A stretch of DNA of 64,000 bases from NCBI RefSeq assembly GCF_036240795.1, contig NZ_CP108454.1, positions 5,392,001-5,456,000 of the forward strand. Reading direction: 5' to 3'. The DNA is from Streptomyces sp. NBC_01268. GTDB taxonomy: Bacteria > Actinomycetota > Actinomycetes > Streptomycetales > Streptomycetaceae. The translations under genes and the position numbers were made by a program. Below are positions 1 through 8,928 of this stretch, piece by piece. Positions within the stretch are counted from its first letter, which is position 1. Each line of letters starts with the position of its first letter. The notes under the pieces are model-generated. The model saw nothing but the letters and a program-made list of their open reading frames with translations, had not been told where the DNA came from and made no database searches.

Positions 1-1044
1 GCCTTCTACGACGACCACGCCGGCTGGCTCTCCAAGCCGGTCGGCAACGGCCCGTACACCGTGGACTCCTACGCCAAGGGCTCCCAGATGGTGCTCAAGA
101 AGTGGGACGGCTACCCCGGCACGGACAAGGCCCAGAACGGCGGCATCACCCTCAAGGTCTACACGGACAACAACACCGCCTACACCGACCTGACGGCCGG
201 CAACCTCGACCTCGTCGACGACATTCCCGCCTCGCAGCTCAAGAACGTCTCCGCCGACCTCGGCGACCGGTACATCAACACCCCGGCCGGCATCATCCAG
301 ACGCTCGCCTTCCCCTTCTACGACCCGGCCTGGAACAAGCCCGGACAGGAGAAGCTGCGCACCGGCCTGTCCATGGCGATCGACCGCAAGCAGATCACCC
401 AGACGATCTTCCAGAACACCCGCACGCCCGCCCAGGACTGGACCTCGCCGGTGCTCGGCGCCGAAGGCGGCTTCAAGGACATCTGCGCGGCGTCCTGCGT
501 GTACAACCCCACCGAGGCGAAGAAGCTGGTCGCCGAGGGCGGCGGCATCCCCGGCGGCACCATGAAGATCTCGTACAACGCCGACACCGGTTCCCACAAG
601 GAGTGGGTGGACGCCGTCTGCAACTCCATCAACCGCGCCCTCGGCAACAACAAGGCCTGCGTCGGCAACCCGATCGGCACCTTCGCCGACTACCGCAACC
701 AGGTCACCCAGTCGAAGCTGAACGGGCCCTTCCGGGCCGGCTGGCAGATGGACTACCCGCTCATCCAGAACTTCCTCCAGCCGCTGTACTTCACCGGCGC
801 CTCGTCCAACGACGGCAAGTACACCAACCCCGAGTTCGACAAGCTGGTCAACCAGGCCAACGCCGAGACCGACACCACCAAGGCCGTCGGGCTCTTCCAG
901 CAGGCCGAGACCGTGCTGAAGAACGACATGGGCGCCATCCCGCTCTGGTACCAGAACGGCAGCGCCGGCTACTCGGAGCAGGTCGAGAACGTGATGCTCA
1001 ACCCGTTCAGCGTCCCGGTCTACGACCAGATCAAGGTCAAGTGA
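1..1044 (+). CDS. Family 5 ABC transporter substrate-binding protein (peptide type), 5' end outside window
   Basis: The open frame enters at base 1 and gives 347 C-terminal residues, so the signal peptide, lipobox and N-terminal lobe are missing. The visible part matches the C-terminal half of SBP_bac_5 (OppA/DppA) proteins. It begins close to the conserved GPY motif, and the LRTGLSMAIDRKQI stretch near residues 118-131 is the family signature in which sites for ligand-binding loops alternate with hinge strands. The protein should be a cell-surface lipoprotein that captures peptides for the two permeases and two ATPases encoded just downstream. The exact ligand cannot be inferred. A CAASC pair near residue 162 could form a disulfide. 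Confidence 0.93.
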   Translation, partial: AFYDDHAGWLSKPVGNGPYTVDSYAKGSQMVLKKWDGYPGTDKAQNGGITLKVYTDNNTAYTDLTAGNLDLVDDIPASQLKNVSADLGDRYINTPAGIIQTLAFPFYDPAWNKPGQEKLRTGLSMAIDRKQITQTIFQNTRTPAQDWTSPVLGAEGGFKDICAASCVYNPTEAKKLVAEGGGIPGGTMKISYNADTGSHKEWVDAVCNSINRALGNNKACVGNPIGTFADYRNQVTQSKLNGPFRAGWQMDYPLIQNFLQPLYFTGASSNDGKYTNPEFDKLVNQANAETDTTKAVGLFQQAETVLKNDMGAIPLWYQNGSAGYSEQVENVMLNPFSVPVYDQIKVK

Positions 1045-1063
1045 CGTCGTAGCAGGTCGGCGG

Positions 1064-1103
1064 CGTACGGCCCGGCCAGCGGAGCTCCGCGCCGGGCCGT
1101 ACG
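1064..1103 (+). repeat. Intercistronic hairpin between binding-protein and permease genes
   Basis: A 12-bp perfect inverted repeat (1065-1076 with 1091-1102) encloses a second palindrome at 1079-1090, giving a long near-continuous stem without a T tract. The position between the substrate-binding gene and the first permease fits a processing or stabiliser hairpin, or a partial terminator, that keeps binding-protein mRNA more abundant than transporter mRNA. That role is inferred. Confidence 0.7.
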
Positions 1104-1154
1104 TGCTCCTCCCGCCCGCCCTTCCGCCTTCCTCCCCCCTTCCCGGAGGCTTCC

Positions 1155-2078
1155 ATGGGTCGATACGTGATCCGGCGGCTGCTGCAGATGATCCCGGTCT
1201 TCTTCGGCGCCACGCTGTTGATCTTCCTGATGGTGAACGTGATGGGCGACCCCATCGCCGGACTCTGCGGCGACCGGGCGTGCGACCCGGCGACCGCCGC
1301 CCAGCTGCAGAAGGAGTTCGGTCTCGACAAGCCGGTCTGGCAGCAATACCTGATCTACATGGGCAACGTCTTCACCGGAGACTTCGGCACCGCCTTCAAC
1401 GGACAGCCCGTCACCGAGCTGATGGCCAGCGCCTTCCCGGTCACCATCCGGCTCACCATCGTCGCGATCTTCTTCGAGATCGTCATCGGCATCAGCCTGG
1501 GCGTCCTCACCGGCCTCAAGCGCGGCCGGCCCGTCGACACCACCGTGCTGCTGCTGACCCTGGTCGTGCTCTCCATCCCCACCTTCGTCACCGGTCTGCT
1601 GGTCCAGCTGCTGCTCGGCGTGAAGTGGGGCTGGATCAAACCGGCGGTGTCGCCCGAGGCGCCCTTCAACGAGCTGATCGTCCCCGGCCTGGTCCTCGCC
1701 TCCGTGTCGCTCGCGTACGTCACCCGGCTCACCCGGACCTCGATCGCCGAGAACAAGCGCGCCGACTACGTCCGCACCGCCGTCGCCAAGGGCCTCCCAC
1801 GCCGCCGGGTCATCACCCGCCACCTGCTGCGCAACAGCCTGATCCCCGTGGTGACCTTCATCGGCGCCGACATCGGCGCGCTGATGGGCGGCGCCATCGT
1901 CACCGAACGGATCTTCAACATCCACGGCGTCGGCTACCAGCTCTACCAGGGCATCGTCCGGCAGAACACCCAGACCGTCGTCGGCTTCGTGACCATCCTC
2001 GTCCTGGTGTTCCTCCTGGCCAACCTGCTGGTCGACCTCCTGTACGCCGTCCTTGACCCGAGGATTCGCTATGCCTGA
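1155..2078 (+). CDS. Peptide ABC transporter permease, DppB/OppB type
   Basis: This 307-residue protein has about six membrane segments and belongs to the BPD_transp_1 permeases. The cytoplasmic coupling loop is visible around residues 206-235 (DYVRTAVAKGLPRRRVI), the EAA-type loop that docks on the ATPases. The N-terminal GRYVIRRLLQMIPVFFG is typical of the B subunit. The ATG is preceded by CGGAGG at a 5-nt gap. The gene overlaps the next permease by 8 nt, so the two are probably translationally coupled. It should form the membrane channel with the product of 2071-3090. Confidence 0.95.
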   Translation: MGRYVIRRLLQMIPVFFGATLLIFLMVNVMGDPIAGLCGDRACDPATAAQLQKEFGLDKPVWQQYLIYMGNVFTGDFGTAFNGQPVTELMASAFPVTIRLTIVAIFFEIVIGISLGVLTGLKRGRPVDTTVLLLTLVVLSIPTFVTGLLVQLLLGVKWGWIKPAVSPEAPFNELIVPGLVLASVSLAYVTRLTRTSIAENKRADYVRTAVAKGLPRRRVITRHLLRNSLIPVVTFIGADIGALMGGAIVTERIFNIHGVGYQLYQGIVRQNTQTVVGFVTILVLVFLLANLLVDLLYAVLDPRIRYA

Positions 2079-3090
2079 GCCGCTTGAACCGTTTGAGCCG
2101 CTTGAGTCGTACGGCGCCGAGGGGCGGGCCATCGCCTCCACCGGAGCCGGGGGCGCCTCCGACCTGGCCACGGCCGAGGCCGAGACCTTGGAGCCGCGTC
2201 CCACCACCGCCCCCGGCGGTCCGGAAGGCAGCGGCCCCGACCGCAAGGCGCGCTCCCTGTGGTCCGACGCCTGGCACGACCTGCGCCGCAACCCGGTCTT
2301 CATCGTGTCCGCGCTGATCATCCTCTTCCTGGTGGTCATCTCCATCTGGCCCTCGCTGATCGCCTCCGGCGACCCCCTCGACTGCGACCTGTCCAAGGCG
2401 CAGGAGGGCTCCCAGCCCGGCCACCCCTTCGGCTTCAACGGCCAGGGCTGCGACGTCTACACCCGGACCGTCTACGGCGCCCGCACCTCCGTCACCGTCG
2501 GCGTCCTCGCCACCCTCGGCGTCGCGATCCTCGGCAGCGCCCTCGGCGGCCTCGCCGGCTTCTTCGGCGGCGCCTGGGACGGCGTCCTGTCGCGCATCAC
2601 GGACGTCTTCTTCGCCATCCCGGTCGTCCTCGGCGGCCTGGTGCTGCTGTCCGTGGTGACCAGCGCCACCGTCTGGCCCGTCATCGGCTTCATGGTGCTG
2701 CTCGGCTGGCCCCAGCTCTCCCGCATCGCCCGGGGCTCCGTCATCACGGCCAAACAGAACGACTACGTCCAGGCCGCCCGCGCCCTCGGCGCCTCCAACT
2801 CCCGGATGCTGCTGCGCCACATCGCGCCGAACGCCGTCGCCCCCGTGATCGTCGTCGCGACCATCGCGCTCGGCACCTACATCTCCCTGGAGGCGACCCT
2901 GTCGTACCTCGGCGTCGGGCTGAAGCCGCCGACGGTGTCCTGGGGCATCGACATCTCCTCGGCCTCGCAGTACATCCGCAACGCCCCGCACATGCTGCTC
3001 TGGCCGGCCGGCGCGCTCGCCGTCACGGTGCTCGCCTTCATCATGCTCGGCGACGCGGTGCGCGACGCCCTCGACCCCAAGCTGAGGTAG
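2071..3090 (+). CDS. Peptide ABC transporter permease, DppC/OppC type
   Basis: This is a 339-residue C-type permease. A hydrophilic N-terminal extension of about 65 residues precedes the first membrane helix (VFIVSALIILFLVVISIW), and the EAA-type loop reads DYVQAARALGASNSRML near residues 231-247. I chose the ATG at 2071, which overlaps the end of the upstream permease by 8 nt; a TTG 18 nt earlier is also open but less likely. The product should pair with the B permease. The gene is followed after 6 nt by the D-type ATPase, consistent with one transcript. Confidence 0.94.
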   Translation: MPEPLEPFEPLESYGAEGRAIASTGAGGASDLATAEAETLEPRPTTAPGGPEGSGPDRKARSLWSDAWHDLRRNPVFIVSALIILFLVVISIWPSLIASGDPLDCDLSKAQEGSQPGHPFGFNGQGCDVYTRTVYGARTSVTVGVLATLGVAILGSALGGLAGFFGGAWDGVLSRITDVFFAIPVVLGGLVLLSVVTSATVWPVIGFMVLLGWPQLSRIARGSVITAKQNDYVQAARALGASNSRMLLRHIAPNAVAPVIVVATIALGTYISLEATLSYLGVGLKPPTVSWGIDISSASQYIRNAPHMLLWPAGALAVTVLAFIMLGDAVRDALDPKLR

Positions 3091-3096
3091 CGGACC

Positions 3097-4080
3097 ATGC
3101 TGCTCGAAGTGCGTGACCTGCACGTGGAGTTCCACACCCGCGAGGGGGTGGCCAAGGCGGTCAACGGCGTCAACTACTCGGTCGACGCGGGGGAGACCCT
3201 CGCGGTGCTCGGCGAGTCGGGCTCCGGCAAGTCCGTCACCGCCCAGGCCGTCATGGGCATCCTCGACATGCCCCCCGGGAAGATCAGTGGCGGCGAGATC
3301 CTCTTCCAGGGGAAGGACCTGCTCAAGCTGAAGGAGGAGGAGCGCAGGAAGATCCGCGGCGCCAAGATGGCGATGGTCTTCCAGGACGCGCTCTCCTCCC
3401 TCAACCCGGTGGTCAGCGTGGGCGATCAGCTCGGCGAGATGTTCCAGGTGCACCGCGGGATGTCGAGGAAGGACTCCCGGGTCAAGGCCGTCGAGCTGAT
3501 GGACCGGGTCCGCATCCCGGCCGCCAAGGAACGGGTCGGGCAGTACCCGCACCAGTTCTCCGGCGGCATGCGGCAGCGCATCATGATCGCGATGGCGCTC
3601 GCCCTCGAACCCGAGCTGATCATCGCCGACGAGCCGACCACCGCCCTCGACGTCACCGTCCAGGCCCAGGTGATGGACCTGCTCGCCGAGCTCCAGCGCG
3701 AGCTCAACATGGGGCTCATCCTGATCACCCACGACCTCGGCGTGGTCGCCGACGTCGCCGACAAGATCGCCGTCATGTACGCGGGCCGGATCGTCGAACA
3801 GGCCCCGGTCCACGAGATCTACAAGGCCCCCGCCCACCCGTACACGCGCGGCCTGCTGGACTCGATCCCGCGGCTCGACCAGAAGGGCCAGGAGCTCTAC
3901 GCGATCAAGGGCCTGCCGCCCAACCTGCTCGCCATCCCGTCCGGCTGCGCCTTCAACCCGCGCTGCCCGCTCGCCCAGGACGTGTGCCGCACCGACGTGC
4001 CGCCGCTGTACGACGTGACCGAATCGCCCGTACCGCGGTCGAGCGCCTGCCACTTCTGGAAGGAGTGCCTCCATGGCTGA
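3097..4080 (+). CDS. Peptide ABC transporter ATP-binding protein, DppD/OppD type
   Basis: This is a 327-residue ATPase. It shows Walker A GESGSGKS near residue 39, signature FSGGMRQR, Walker [12 protein letters not shown] and the H-loop ITHDLG. A C-terminal oligo_HPY domain follows, with the Cys pattern CAFNPRCPLAQDVC...C typical of OppD/OppF pairs, which in some family members binds an Fe-S cluster. It powers import together with the F-type ATPase, with which it overlaps by 8 nt (4073-4080). All catalytic motifs are intact. Confidence 0.96.
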   Translation: MLLEVRDLHVEFHTREGVAKAVNGVNYSVDAGETLAVLGESGSGKSVTAQAVMGILDMPPGKISGGEILFQGKDLLKLKEEERRKIRGAKMAMVFQDALSSLNPVVSVGDQLGEMFQVHRGMSRKDSRVKAVELMDRVRIPAAKERVGQYPHQFSGGMRQRIMIAMALALEPELIIADEPTTALDVTVQAQVMDLLAELQRELNMGLILITHDLGVVADVADKIAVMYAGRIVEQAPVHEIYKAPAHPYTRGLLDSIPRLDQKGQELYAIKGLPPNLLAIPSGCAFNPRCPLAQDVCRTDVPPLYDVTESPVPRSSACHFWKECLHG

Positions 4081-5236
4081 GGCGATTCTCCAGGTCCGCG
4101 ACCTGGTCAAGCACTACCCGCTGACCCAGGGCATCCTCTTCAAGAAGCAGGTCGGCGCGGTCAAGGCGGTGGACGGCGTCGACTTCGACCTCGCCGCGGG
4201 CGAGACCCTCGGCATCGTCGGCGAGTCCGGCTGCGGCAAGTCGACGGTGGCCAAGATGCTGGTCAACCTGGAGCGGCCGACCGCCGGCTCCATCTCGTAC
4301 AAGGGCGAGGACCTCACCACGATGTCCCCGCGCGCCCTCAAGGCGGTGCGCCGCAACATCCAGATGGTGTTCCAGGACCCGTACACCTCGCTGAACCCGC
4401 GCATGACGGTCGGCGACATCATCGGGGAGCCGTACGAGATCCACCCGGAGGTCGCGCCCAAGGGCGACCGGCGCCGCAAGGTCCAGGACCTGCTCGACGT
4501 CGTCGGCCTCAACCCGGAGTACATCAACCGCTATCCGCACCAGTTCTCCGGCGGCCAGCGCCAGCGCATCGGCATCGCCCGCGGCCTCGCCCTGCAGCCC
4601 GAGATCATCGTGGCCGACGAGCCCGTCTCGGCCCTGGACGTCTCCGTCCAGGCCCAGGTGGTCAACCTGCTGGAGCGGCTCCAGAACGAGTTCAGCCTGT
4701 CGTACGTCTTCATCGCGCACGACCTGTCGATCGTCCGGCACATCTCCGACCGGGTCGGCGTCATGTACCTCGGCCGGATCGTGGAGATCGGATCCGACGC
4801 GCAGATCTACGACCACCCCACCCACCCGTACACCCAGGCGCTGCTCTCCGCGGTGCCGGTCCCCGACCCCGAGGCGCGCGCGCACCGCGAGCGGATCATC
4901 CTCACCGGCGACGTGCCCTCACCGGCGAACGTCCCCTCCGGCTGCCGCTTCCGCACCCGCTGCTGGAAGGCCCAGGAGCGCTGCACCCTGGAGGTCCCGC
5001 TGCTCGCCGTCCCGGCGGTCTTCCGGCTGACCGACAGCCCGGCCAAGCACGACTCGGCCTGCCACTTCGCGGAGGAGAAGCAGGTCGTGGCACCGGAGAA
5101 CGGCACCGCGACCGCGGCCACCCCGCCCGGCCCGGTGACTCCGGGCGGCCCGGTCACCCCGCCCGACCCGGTGACCCCGCCCGGCCCTGACACCCCCGAG
5201 ACGCCGGACGCCCCGGAGGCGCCCCCGCAGGCTTAA
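4073..5236 (+). CDS. Peptide ABC transporter ATP-binding protein, DppF/OppF type
   Basis: This 387-residue partner ATPase has Walker A GESGCGKS, signature FSGGQRQR, Walker [12 protein letters not shown]-loop IAHDLS and the C-terminal Cys-bearing oligo_HPY segment (CRFRTRCWKAQERC). A tail of about 45 residues rich in Pro, Thr and Gly (repeated PG/PVTP units) follows the domain and has no counterpart in the D protein; it is probably disordered. This is the last gene of the five-gene importer operon, and an inverted repeat at 5318-5351 follows. Confidence 0.96.
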   Translation: MAEAILQVRDLVKHYPLTQGILFKKQVGAVKAVDGVDFDLAAGETLGIVGESGCGKSTVAKMLVNLERPTAGSISYKGEDLTTMSPRALKAVRRNIQMVFQDPYTSLNPRMTVGDIIGEPYEIHPEVAPKGDRRRKVQDLLDVVGLNPEYINRYPHQFSGGQRQRIGIARGLALQPEIIVADEPVSALDVSVQAQVVNLLERLQNEFSLSYVFIAHDLSIVRHISDRVGVMYLGRIVEIGSDAQIYDHPTHPYTQALLSAVPVPDPEARAHRERIILTGDVPSPANVPSGCRFRTRCWKAQERCTLEVPLLAVPAVFRLTDSPAKHDSACHFAEEKQVVAPENGTATAATPPGPVTPGGPVTPPDPVTPPGPDTPETPDAPEAPPQA

Positions 5237-5317
5237 CGTCCGGGCAACTTCGTGGAATCGGATCCGATATACGGACGCGGGACGCTCGACAGCGTACGGC
5301 CGTGCGGGTGCCGTGGG

Positions 5318-5351
5318 ACCGGTCGGGGCGCGCCATGTCGTCCCGACCGGT
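5318..5351 (+). terminator. Inverted repeat downstream of the first ABC operon
   Basis: ACCGGTCGGG at 5318-5327 pairs perfectly with 5342-5351 across a 14-nt loop. It lies between the end of the ATPase gene and the next coding start, with no U tract. It is a likely GC-type terminator, as is usual in Streptomyces. Confidence 0.55.
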
Positions 5352-5382
5352 CGCTCCGCGAACCGACTTGACGCACCATCCC

Positions 5383-5396
5383 TCCGCATATGCGGA
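5383..5396. promoter_or_regulatory. 14-bp perfect palindrome, possible operator
   Basis: TCCGCATATGCGGA is a perfect palindrome that contains an ATG often taken as the start of the next ORF. A TTGACG element begins 14 nt upstream, around 5369. The site may be an operator, in which case the real coding start is downstream at 5414 or 5438. Confidence 0.4.
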
Positions 5397-5413
5397 ACCG
5401 CTTGTTTCAGCCG

Positions 5414-6370
5414 ATGGCGACCGTGAGTATCGGCCCCGTGACTGTGACACGAACAGCACGTCTCTCCGGCGCCGCCCTGTGCGGCGCGCTCGCCCTCGTC
5501 ATCGCCGTCTGGCTGCTGAGCGACCTGGCCGCCTTCCGGTCGCCCGCCGAACTCCTCTGGTACTGGGCGGGGGACCGGGCCTTCCTGCTCCGCCGCAGGG
5601 CCGCCACCTCGCTCGTCGACCCGCTGCTCCTCGTCGCCTACGTCGCCACCGCGCACGCCGCCCTGCGCTCCTCGCTCGCCGGGCCGGCCCTCGCCGTCAC
5701 GGGGCTCACCACCCTCGCGCTGCGGCTGCCCGGCCTGTGGGCCGCCGGCGTCGACGCCCTGGTCACCAGCCTGCTCGCGCTCGCCCTCGCCGCCGGGCTC
5801 GTCGTCACCGCCGCCGCCGGCCGGCGCGAGGCCCACGAGGGGGAGCCCGGCGGCCCGGACCGCCCGCGCACCGGACCCGCCGTCGCCGCCGGGACGCTCT
5901 GCGGGCTCGCCGCCCTGGTCTGGACGGCCTGGGAGGTGCACTGGGCGAGTGCGCTGCCGGCCGAGTTCACCGTCGACCGGTTCACCGGCGGGCGCTCCCT
6001 GCTGCTGCCCGCGCTCGCCGTCCCGCCCGGCTGGCTCGACGTCGTGCTGACCCTGCTGCTGGCCGCGGCCGCGGGCAGCGCCCTCACCCGGGCCCGGCAC
6101 GCCCGGCCGGTCGGCCTGCTCGCCGGACTGCTGCTCACCGGCTGGGGGACCGGGGGCGTGGCCACCGCGCTGCGCGCCGGCTGGTTCGGCGACTTCCCGC
6201 AGCTGGAGACCGACGCCCTGCTCTCCGTCCTCACCTCGGTCTTCGCCGTCCTCGCCGGGACCGCCGTCATGGTGCTGCTGGCGCGGCCGGGGGAGCGGCG
6301 CAGCTCCCCGTACCGGCCCGCCGCCGCCCTGCCCCCGGCGCCGCCCGCGCAGCCGCCGCCCGGCTGGTGA
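5414..6370 (+). CDS. Polytopic membrane protein of unknown function
   Basis: About 318 residues with roughly seven hydrophobic helices, the first at LSGAALCGALALVIAVWLLS, and a Pro/Ala-rich cytoplasmic-looking tail. I do not recognise the family. The start is uncertain: ATG 5390 lies within a palindrome, ATG 5414 is my choice, and GTG 5423 or 5438 remain possible; none has a clear ribosome site. The gene ends directly against the S9 peptidase gene on the other strand (stop codons at 6368-6370 and 6371-6373, no spacer), so the two are convergent. Confidence 0.75.
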   Translation: MATVSIGPVTVTRTARLSGAALCGALALVIAVWLLSDLAAFRSPAELLWYWAGDRAFLLRRRAATSLVDPLLLVAYVATAHAALRSSLAGPALAVTGLTTLALRLPGLWAAGVDALVTSLLALALAAGLVVTAAAGRREAHEGEPGGPDRPRTGPAVAAGTLCGLAALVWTAWEVHWASALPAEFTVDRFTGGRSLLLPALAVPPGWLDVVLTLLLAAAAGSALTRARHARPVGLLAGLLLTGWGTGGVATALRAGWFGDFPQLETDALLSVLTSVFAVLAGTAVMVLLARPGERRSSPYRPAAALPPAPPAQPPPGW

Positions 6371-8536
6371 TCAGCCCAGGCCCAGCGCCCGCCTGAGGAA
6401 GTCCACCTGGAGCAGCAGCAGGTTCTCCGCCACCTGCTCCTGCGGCGTCATGTGCGTGACGCCCGACAGCGGCAGCACCTCGTGCGGGCGGCCGGCGGCC
6501 AGGAGCGCGGAGGAGAGCCGCAGGGTGTGCGCCACCACCACGTTGTCGTCGGCGAGGCCGTGGACGATCAGCATCGGCCGGGCCGGCTCCACCGCCCCGC
6601 TCAGCCCCTCGTCGGTCACCAGCGAGTTCGCCGCGTAGACGGCCGGCTCCTCGTCCGGGTGGCCCAGATACCGCTCGGTGTAGTGGGTGTCGTAGAGCCG
6701 CCAGTCCGTGACCGGGGCGCCCACCACGGCCGCGTGGAAGACGTCGGGTCGGCGCAGCGCCGCCAGGGCGGCCAGGTATCCGCCGTACGACCAGCCGCGG
6801 ACGGCCACCCGCCCGAGGTCGAGCGGGAAGCGGCCGGCGAGCCCGTGGAGCGCCTCGATCTGGTCGTCGAGGGTGCCGGCGAAGTCCCGGCTGACCGACT
6901 TCTCCCAGGCGGGGGAGCGGCCCGGCATGCCGCGCCCGTCGGCGACGATCACGGCGAAGCCCTGCTCGGCGAACCACCGGGAGGTCAGATACGGGTTGTG
7001 CGCGGCGACCACCCGCTGCCCGTGCGGCCCCCCGTACGGGTCCAGGAGCACCGGCAGCGGACCGTCGCCCTCCGACCAGCCCGAGGGCAGCAGCACCGCG
7101 CACGGGATCCGCCGCGCGCCCGCCTCGACCAGCCGCACCCCGGCCGCGAGCGGGGGAGTCTGCGCGTACGAGGCGACCTCGGCGACCGTCTTCCCGTCCC
7201 GCAGCACCCGCGCCACGCTCCCCGGAACGTCCGGCCGGGCCGAGGACAGCACCGTCACCGCACCGGAACGCACCGCTCCGTGCACCCCGGCGCCCTCCGA
7301 GACCCGCTCGGCGCCCCCGCTGCCCCCGATCCCCACCCGGTACACATGGATCTCACCGATCTCGGAAGCCTCCGCGGCCTCACCCGCCGACGCCGAGATC
7401 AGGACATCTTCCGCGCCCACGTCCAGCACCGCGCGGACATGGAGCGTCCCGTCCGTCCGCGCCCGCTCCCCGACCGCGAGCACCCGCGCCCCGCCCTCGT
7501 CGGCGATCCGCACCAGCCGCCCGTCCGGCGTCCGGGCCGGGACCCCCGTGAACAGCTCCAGCCACGCCGGATCCTCCTCCCGGCGCACCTCCCGCGTCGC
7601 CCCCGACTCCGGGTCGACCTCCAGATACGCCTGCGTGCGCTGGTCCCGGGCCTGGACGAGCAGCAGCGGCGCGCCGTCGCCCGACCAGTGCACCCGGGCC
7701 AGGTACGGGAACGCGGCCCGGTCCCACACCACCTCCGTCCGGGCCCCCGCGAGGTCCACAAGGAACAGCCCGACCTCCGCGTTGGGCGTGCCCGCCGCCG
7801 GGTAGGCCACCGCGTGCGGAGCCCGCTCCGGGTGCGCCGGATCGGCGATCCACCAGCGCCGCACCGGCCGTTCGTCCACCCGCGCCACCAGCAGCCGGTC
7901 CGAGGACGGCGCCCACCAGAAGCCCCGGCTGCGGCTCATCTCCTCCGAGGCCGCGAACTCCGCCAGGCCGTAGCTGACCCCCTCCGCCTCGGGCTCGACC
8001 AGCGCCCGGTCCCCGCCCGCCGCGGAGCCCGGGTCGGTGCCCGTGACCCGCAGCGCCCCGCCCGCCGCGTACGCCACGTACCGCCCGTCCGGCGAGGGCC
8101 GCGGGTCGACCACCGGACCCGGCACGGGCAGTTCGCCCGCCGTGCCCGCCCGCAGCTCCGCCACGAACAGACGTCCGGACAGCGCGAAGGCCGCCAACTC
8201 CACGGCCCCGTCCACGGCATAGCCCACGATCCCGCCCGAGCCCTCCCGGCTGCGCTCCCGGCGGGCCCGCTCCTCCGCGGACAACTCCTCCTCCGCGCCC
8301 GCGAGCAGCGCCCGCGGATCGGCCGCCAGGCGCTCGGCCGGGGCGCCGGCACCGCCGGCCCCTCCGAGGTCCAGCACCCACAGCCCGTGCGAGCGGTCCG
8401 TCCCCGAGGAGGACCGGACGAACACCACCCGCTCGCCGTCCGGGGACACGCTGAAGGCGCGCGGGGCGCCGAGCGTGAACCGCTGCGTCCGCGCGGACCG
8501 GCGGGGGAACGACAGGGAGTCTCGTGACGAAGTCAT
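6371..8536 (-). CDS. S9 family prolyl oligopeptidase (dipeptidyl-peptidase IV-like)
   Basis: This is a 721-residue serine peptidase with an N-terminal beta-propeller (DPPIV_N-like) and a C-terminal alpha/beta hydrolase domain. The triad can be placed by codon: Ser583 in GWSYGG, Asp663 in HGLADDNV and His695 in GVTHMT. The 80- and 32-residue spacings closely match those of DPP4 (Ser630/Asp708/His740). No signal peptide or membrane anchor is visible, so it is probably cytosolic and trims imported or proteolytic peptides, which fits the peptide importer nearby. The ATG at 8536 was chosen because TAGTTT lies 7 nt upstream (leaderless pattern); an upstream frame to 8599 is open but has no signal. 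Confidence 0.93.
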   Translation of the reverse strand: MTSSRDSLSFPRRSARTQRFTLGAPRAFSVSPDGERVVFVRSSSGTDRSHGLWVLDLGGAGGAGAPAERLAADPRALLAGAEEELSAEERARRERSREGSGGIVGYAVDGAVELAAFALSGRLFVAELRAGTAGELPVPGPVVDPRPSPDGRYVAYAAGGALRVTGTDPGSAAGGDRALVEPEAEGVSYGLAEFAASEEMSRSRGFWWAPSSDRLLVARVDERPVRRWWIADPAHPERAPHAVAYPAAGTPNAEVGLFLVDLAGARTEVVWDRAAFPYLARVHWSGDGAPLLLVQARDQRTQAYLEVDPESGATREVRREEDPAWLELFTGVPARTPDGRLVRIADEGGARVLAVGERARTDGTLHVRAVLDVGAEDVLISASAGEAAEASEIGEIHVYRVGIGGSGGAERVSEGAGVHGAVRSGAVTVLSSARPDVPGSVARVLRDGKTVAEVASYAQTPPLAAGVRLVEAGARRIPCAVLLPSGWSEGDGPLPVLLDPYGGPHGQRVVAAHNPYLTSRWFAEQGFAVIVADGRGMPGRSPAWEKSVSRDFAGTLDDQIEALHGLAGRFPLDLGRVAVRGWSYGGYLAALAALRRPDVFHAAVVGAPVTDWRLYDTHYTERYLGHPDEEPAVYAANSLVTDEGLSGAVEPARPMLIVHGLADDNVVVAHTLRLSSALLAAGRPHEVLPLSGVTHMTPQEQVAENLLLLQVDFLRRALGLG

Positions 8537-8543
8537 GTGACCG

Positions 8544-8549
8544 AAACTA
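8544..8549 (-). promoter_or_regulatory. -10 element of the S9 peptidase gene
   Basis: TAGTTT on the minus strand ends 7 nt before the ATG at 8536, so transcription would start at or next to the start codon. No convincing -35 was found. Confidence 0.5.
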
Positions 8550-8692
8550 GCGTCCGTGCGCCCCCTCATGCCCCCGTACACCGATCGATGCGATGGCACG
8601 GATAGTTATGATCCGTAGCGCTAGGTGGGTATGCATCCCCTGGCACATGCCAACTGAAGGTCCGACCCGAAGAAGTATGGAGGTGAACCGCC

Positions 8693-8887
8693 GTGGCACT
8701 CTCGATTTCGGTGGTTGTGCTGCTGGCGATCGTCGTCTTCCTGCTCATCCGGAAATCCGGGCTCAAAGCCGGACACGCGGCGATCTGCGCGCTCCTCGGT
8801 TTCTACCTCGCGAGCTCGTCCATCGCCCCGTCCATCAGCACGCTCACCACGAACGTGGCCAGCATGATCGGCGGACTGAAGTTCTGA
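8693..8887 (+). CDS. Small membrane protein, 64 residues, conserved type unknown
   Basis: The protein is nearly all hydrophobic: one helix at residues 4-18 (SISVVVLLAIVVFLL), a short KSGLKAG loop, and a second hydrophobic stretch near residues 28-45. It starts at GTG 8693, with GGAGGTG at 8679-8685 giving a 7-nt gap, a strong site that supports a real gene. A TATGAT hexamer at 8607-8612 could be its -10. The function is unknown. It lies upstream of mshB but is separated from it by that gene's own leaderless promoter. Confidence 0.8.
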   Translation: MALSISVVVLLAIVVFLLIRKSGLKAGHAAICALLGFYLASSSIAPSISTLTTNVASMIGGLKF

Positions 8888-8916
8888 CCTGCCGCTCCGC
8901 CGGTGGTCCCGCCTCG

Positions 8917-8922
8917 TAGGGT
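8917..8922 (+). promoter_or_regulatory. -10 element of mshB
   Basis: TAGGGT ends 6 nt before the ATG of mshB, and no Shine-Dalgarno sequence is present. This is the leaderless pattern. Confidence 0.55.
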
Positions 8923-8928
8923 GGGGCC

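Noticed and set aside
1915..4110. 731-codon minus-strand frame
   Set aside because: It is antisense to permease and ATPase genes whose motifs are intact; a composition artefact.
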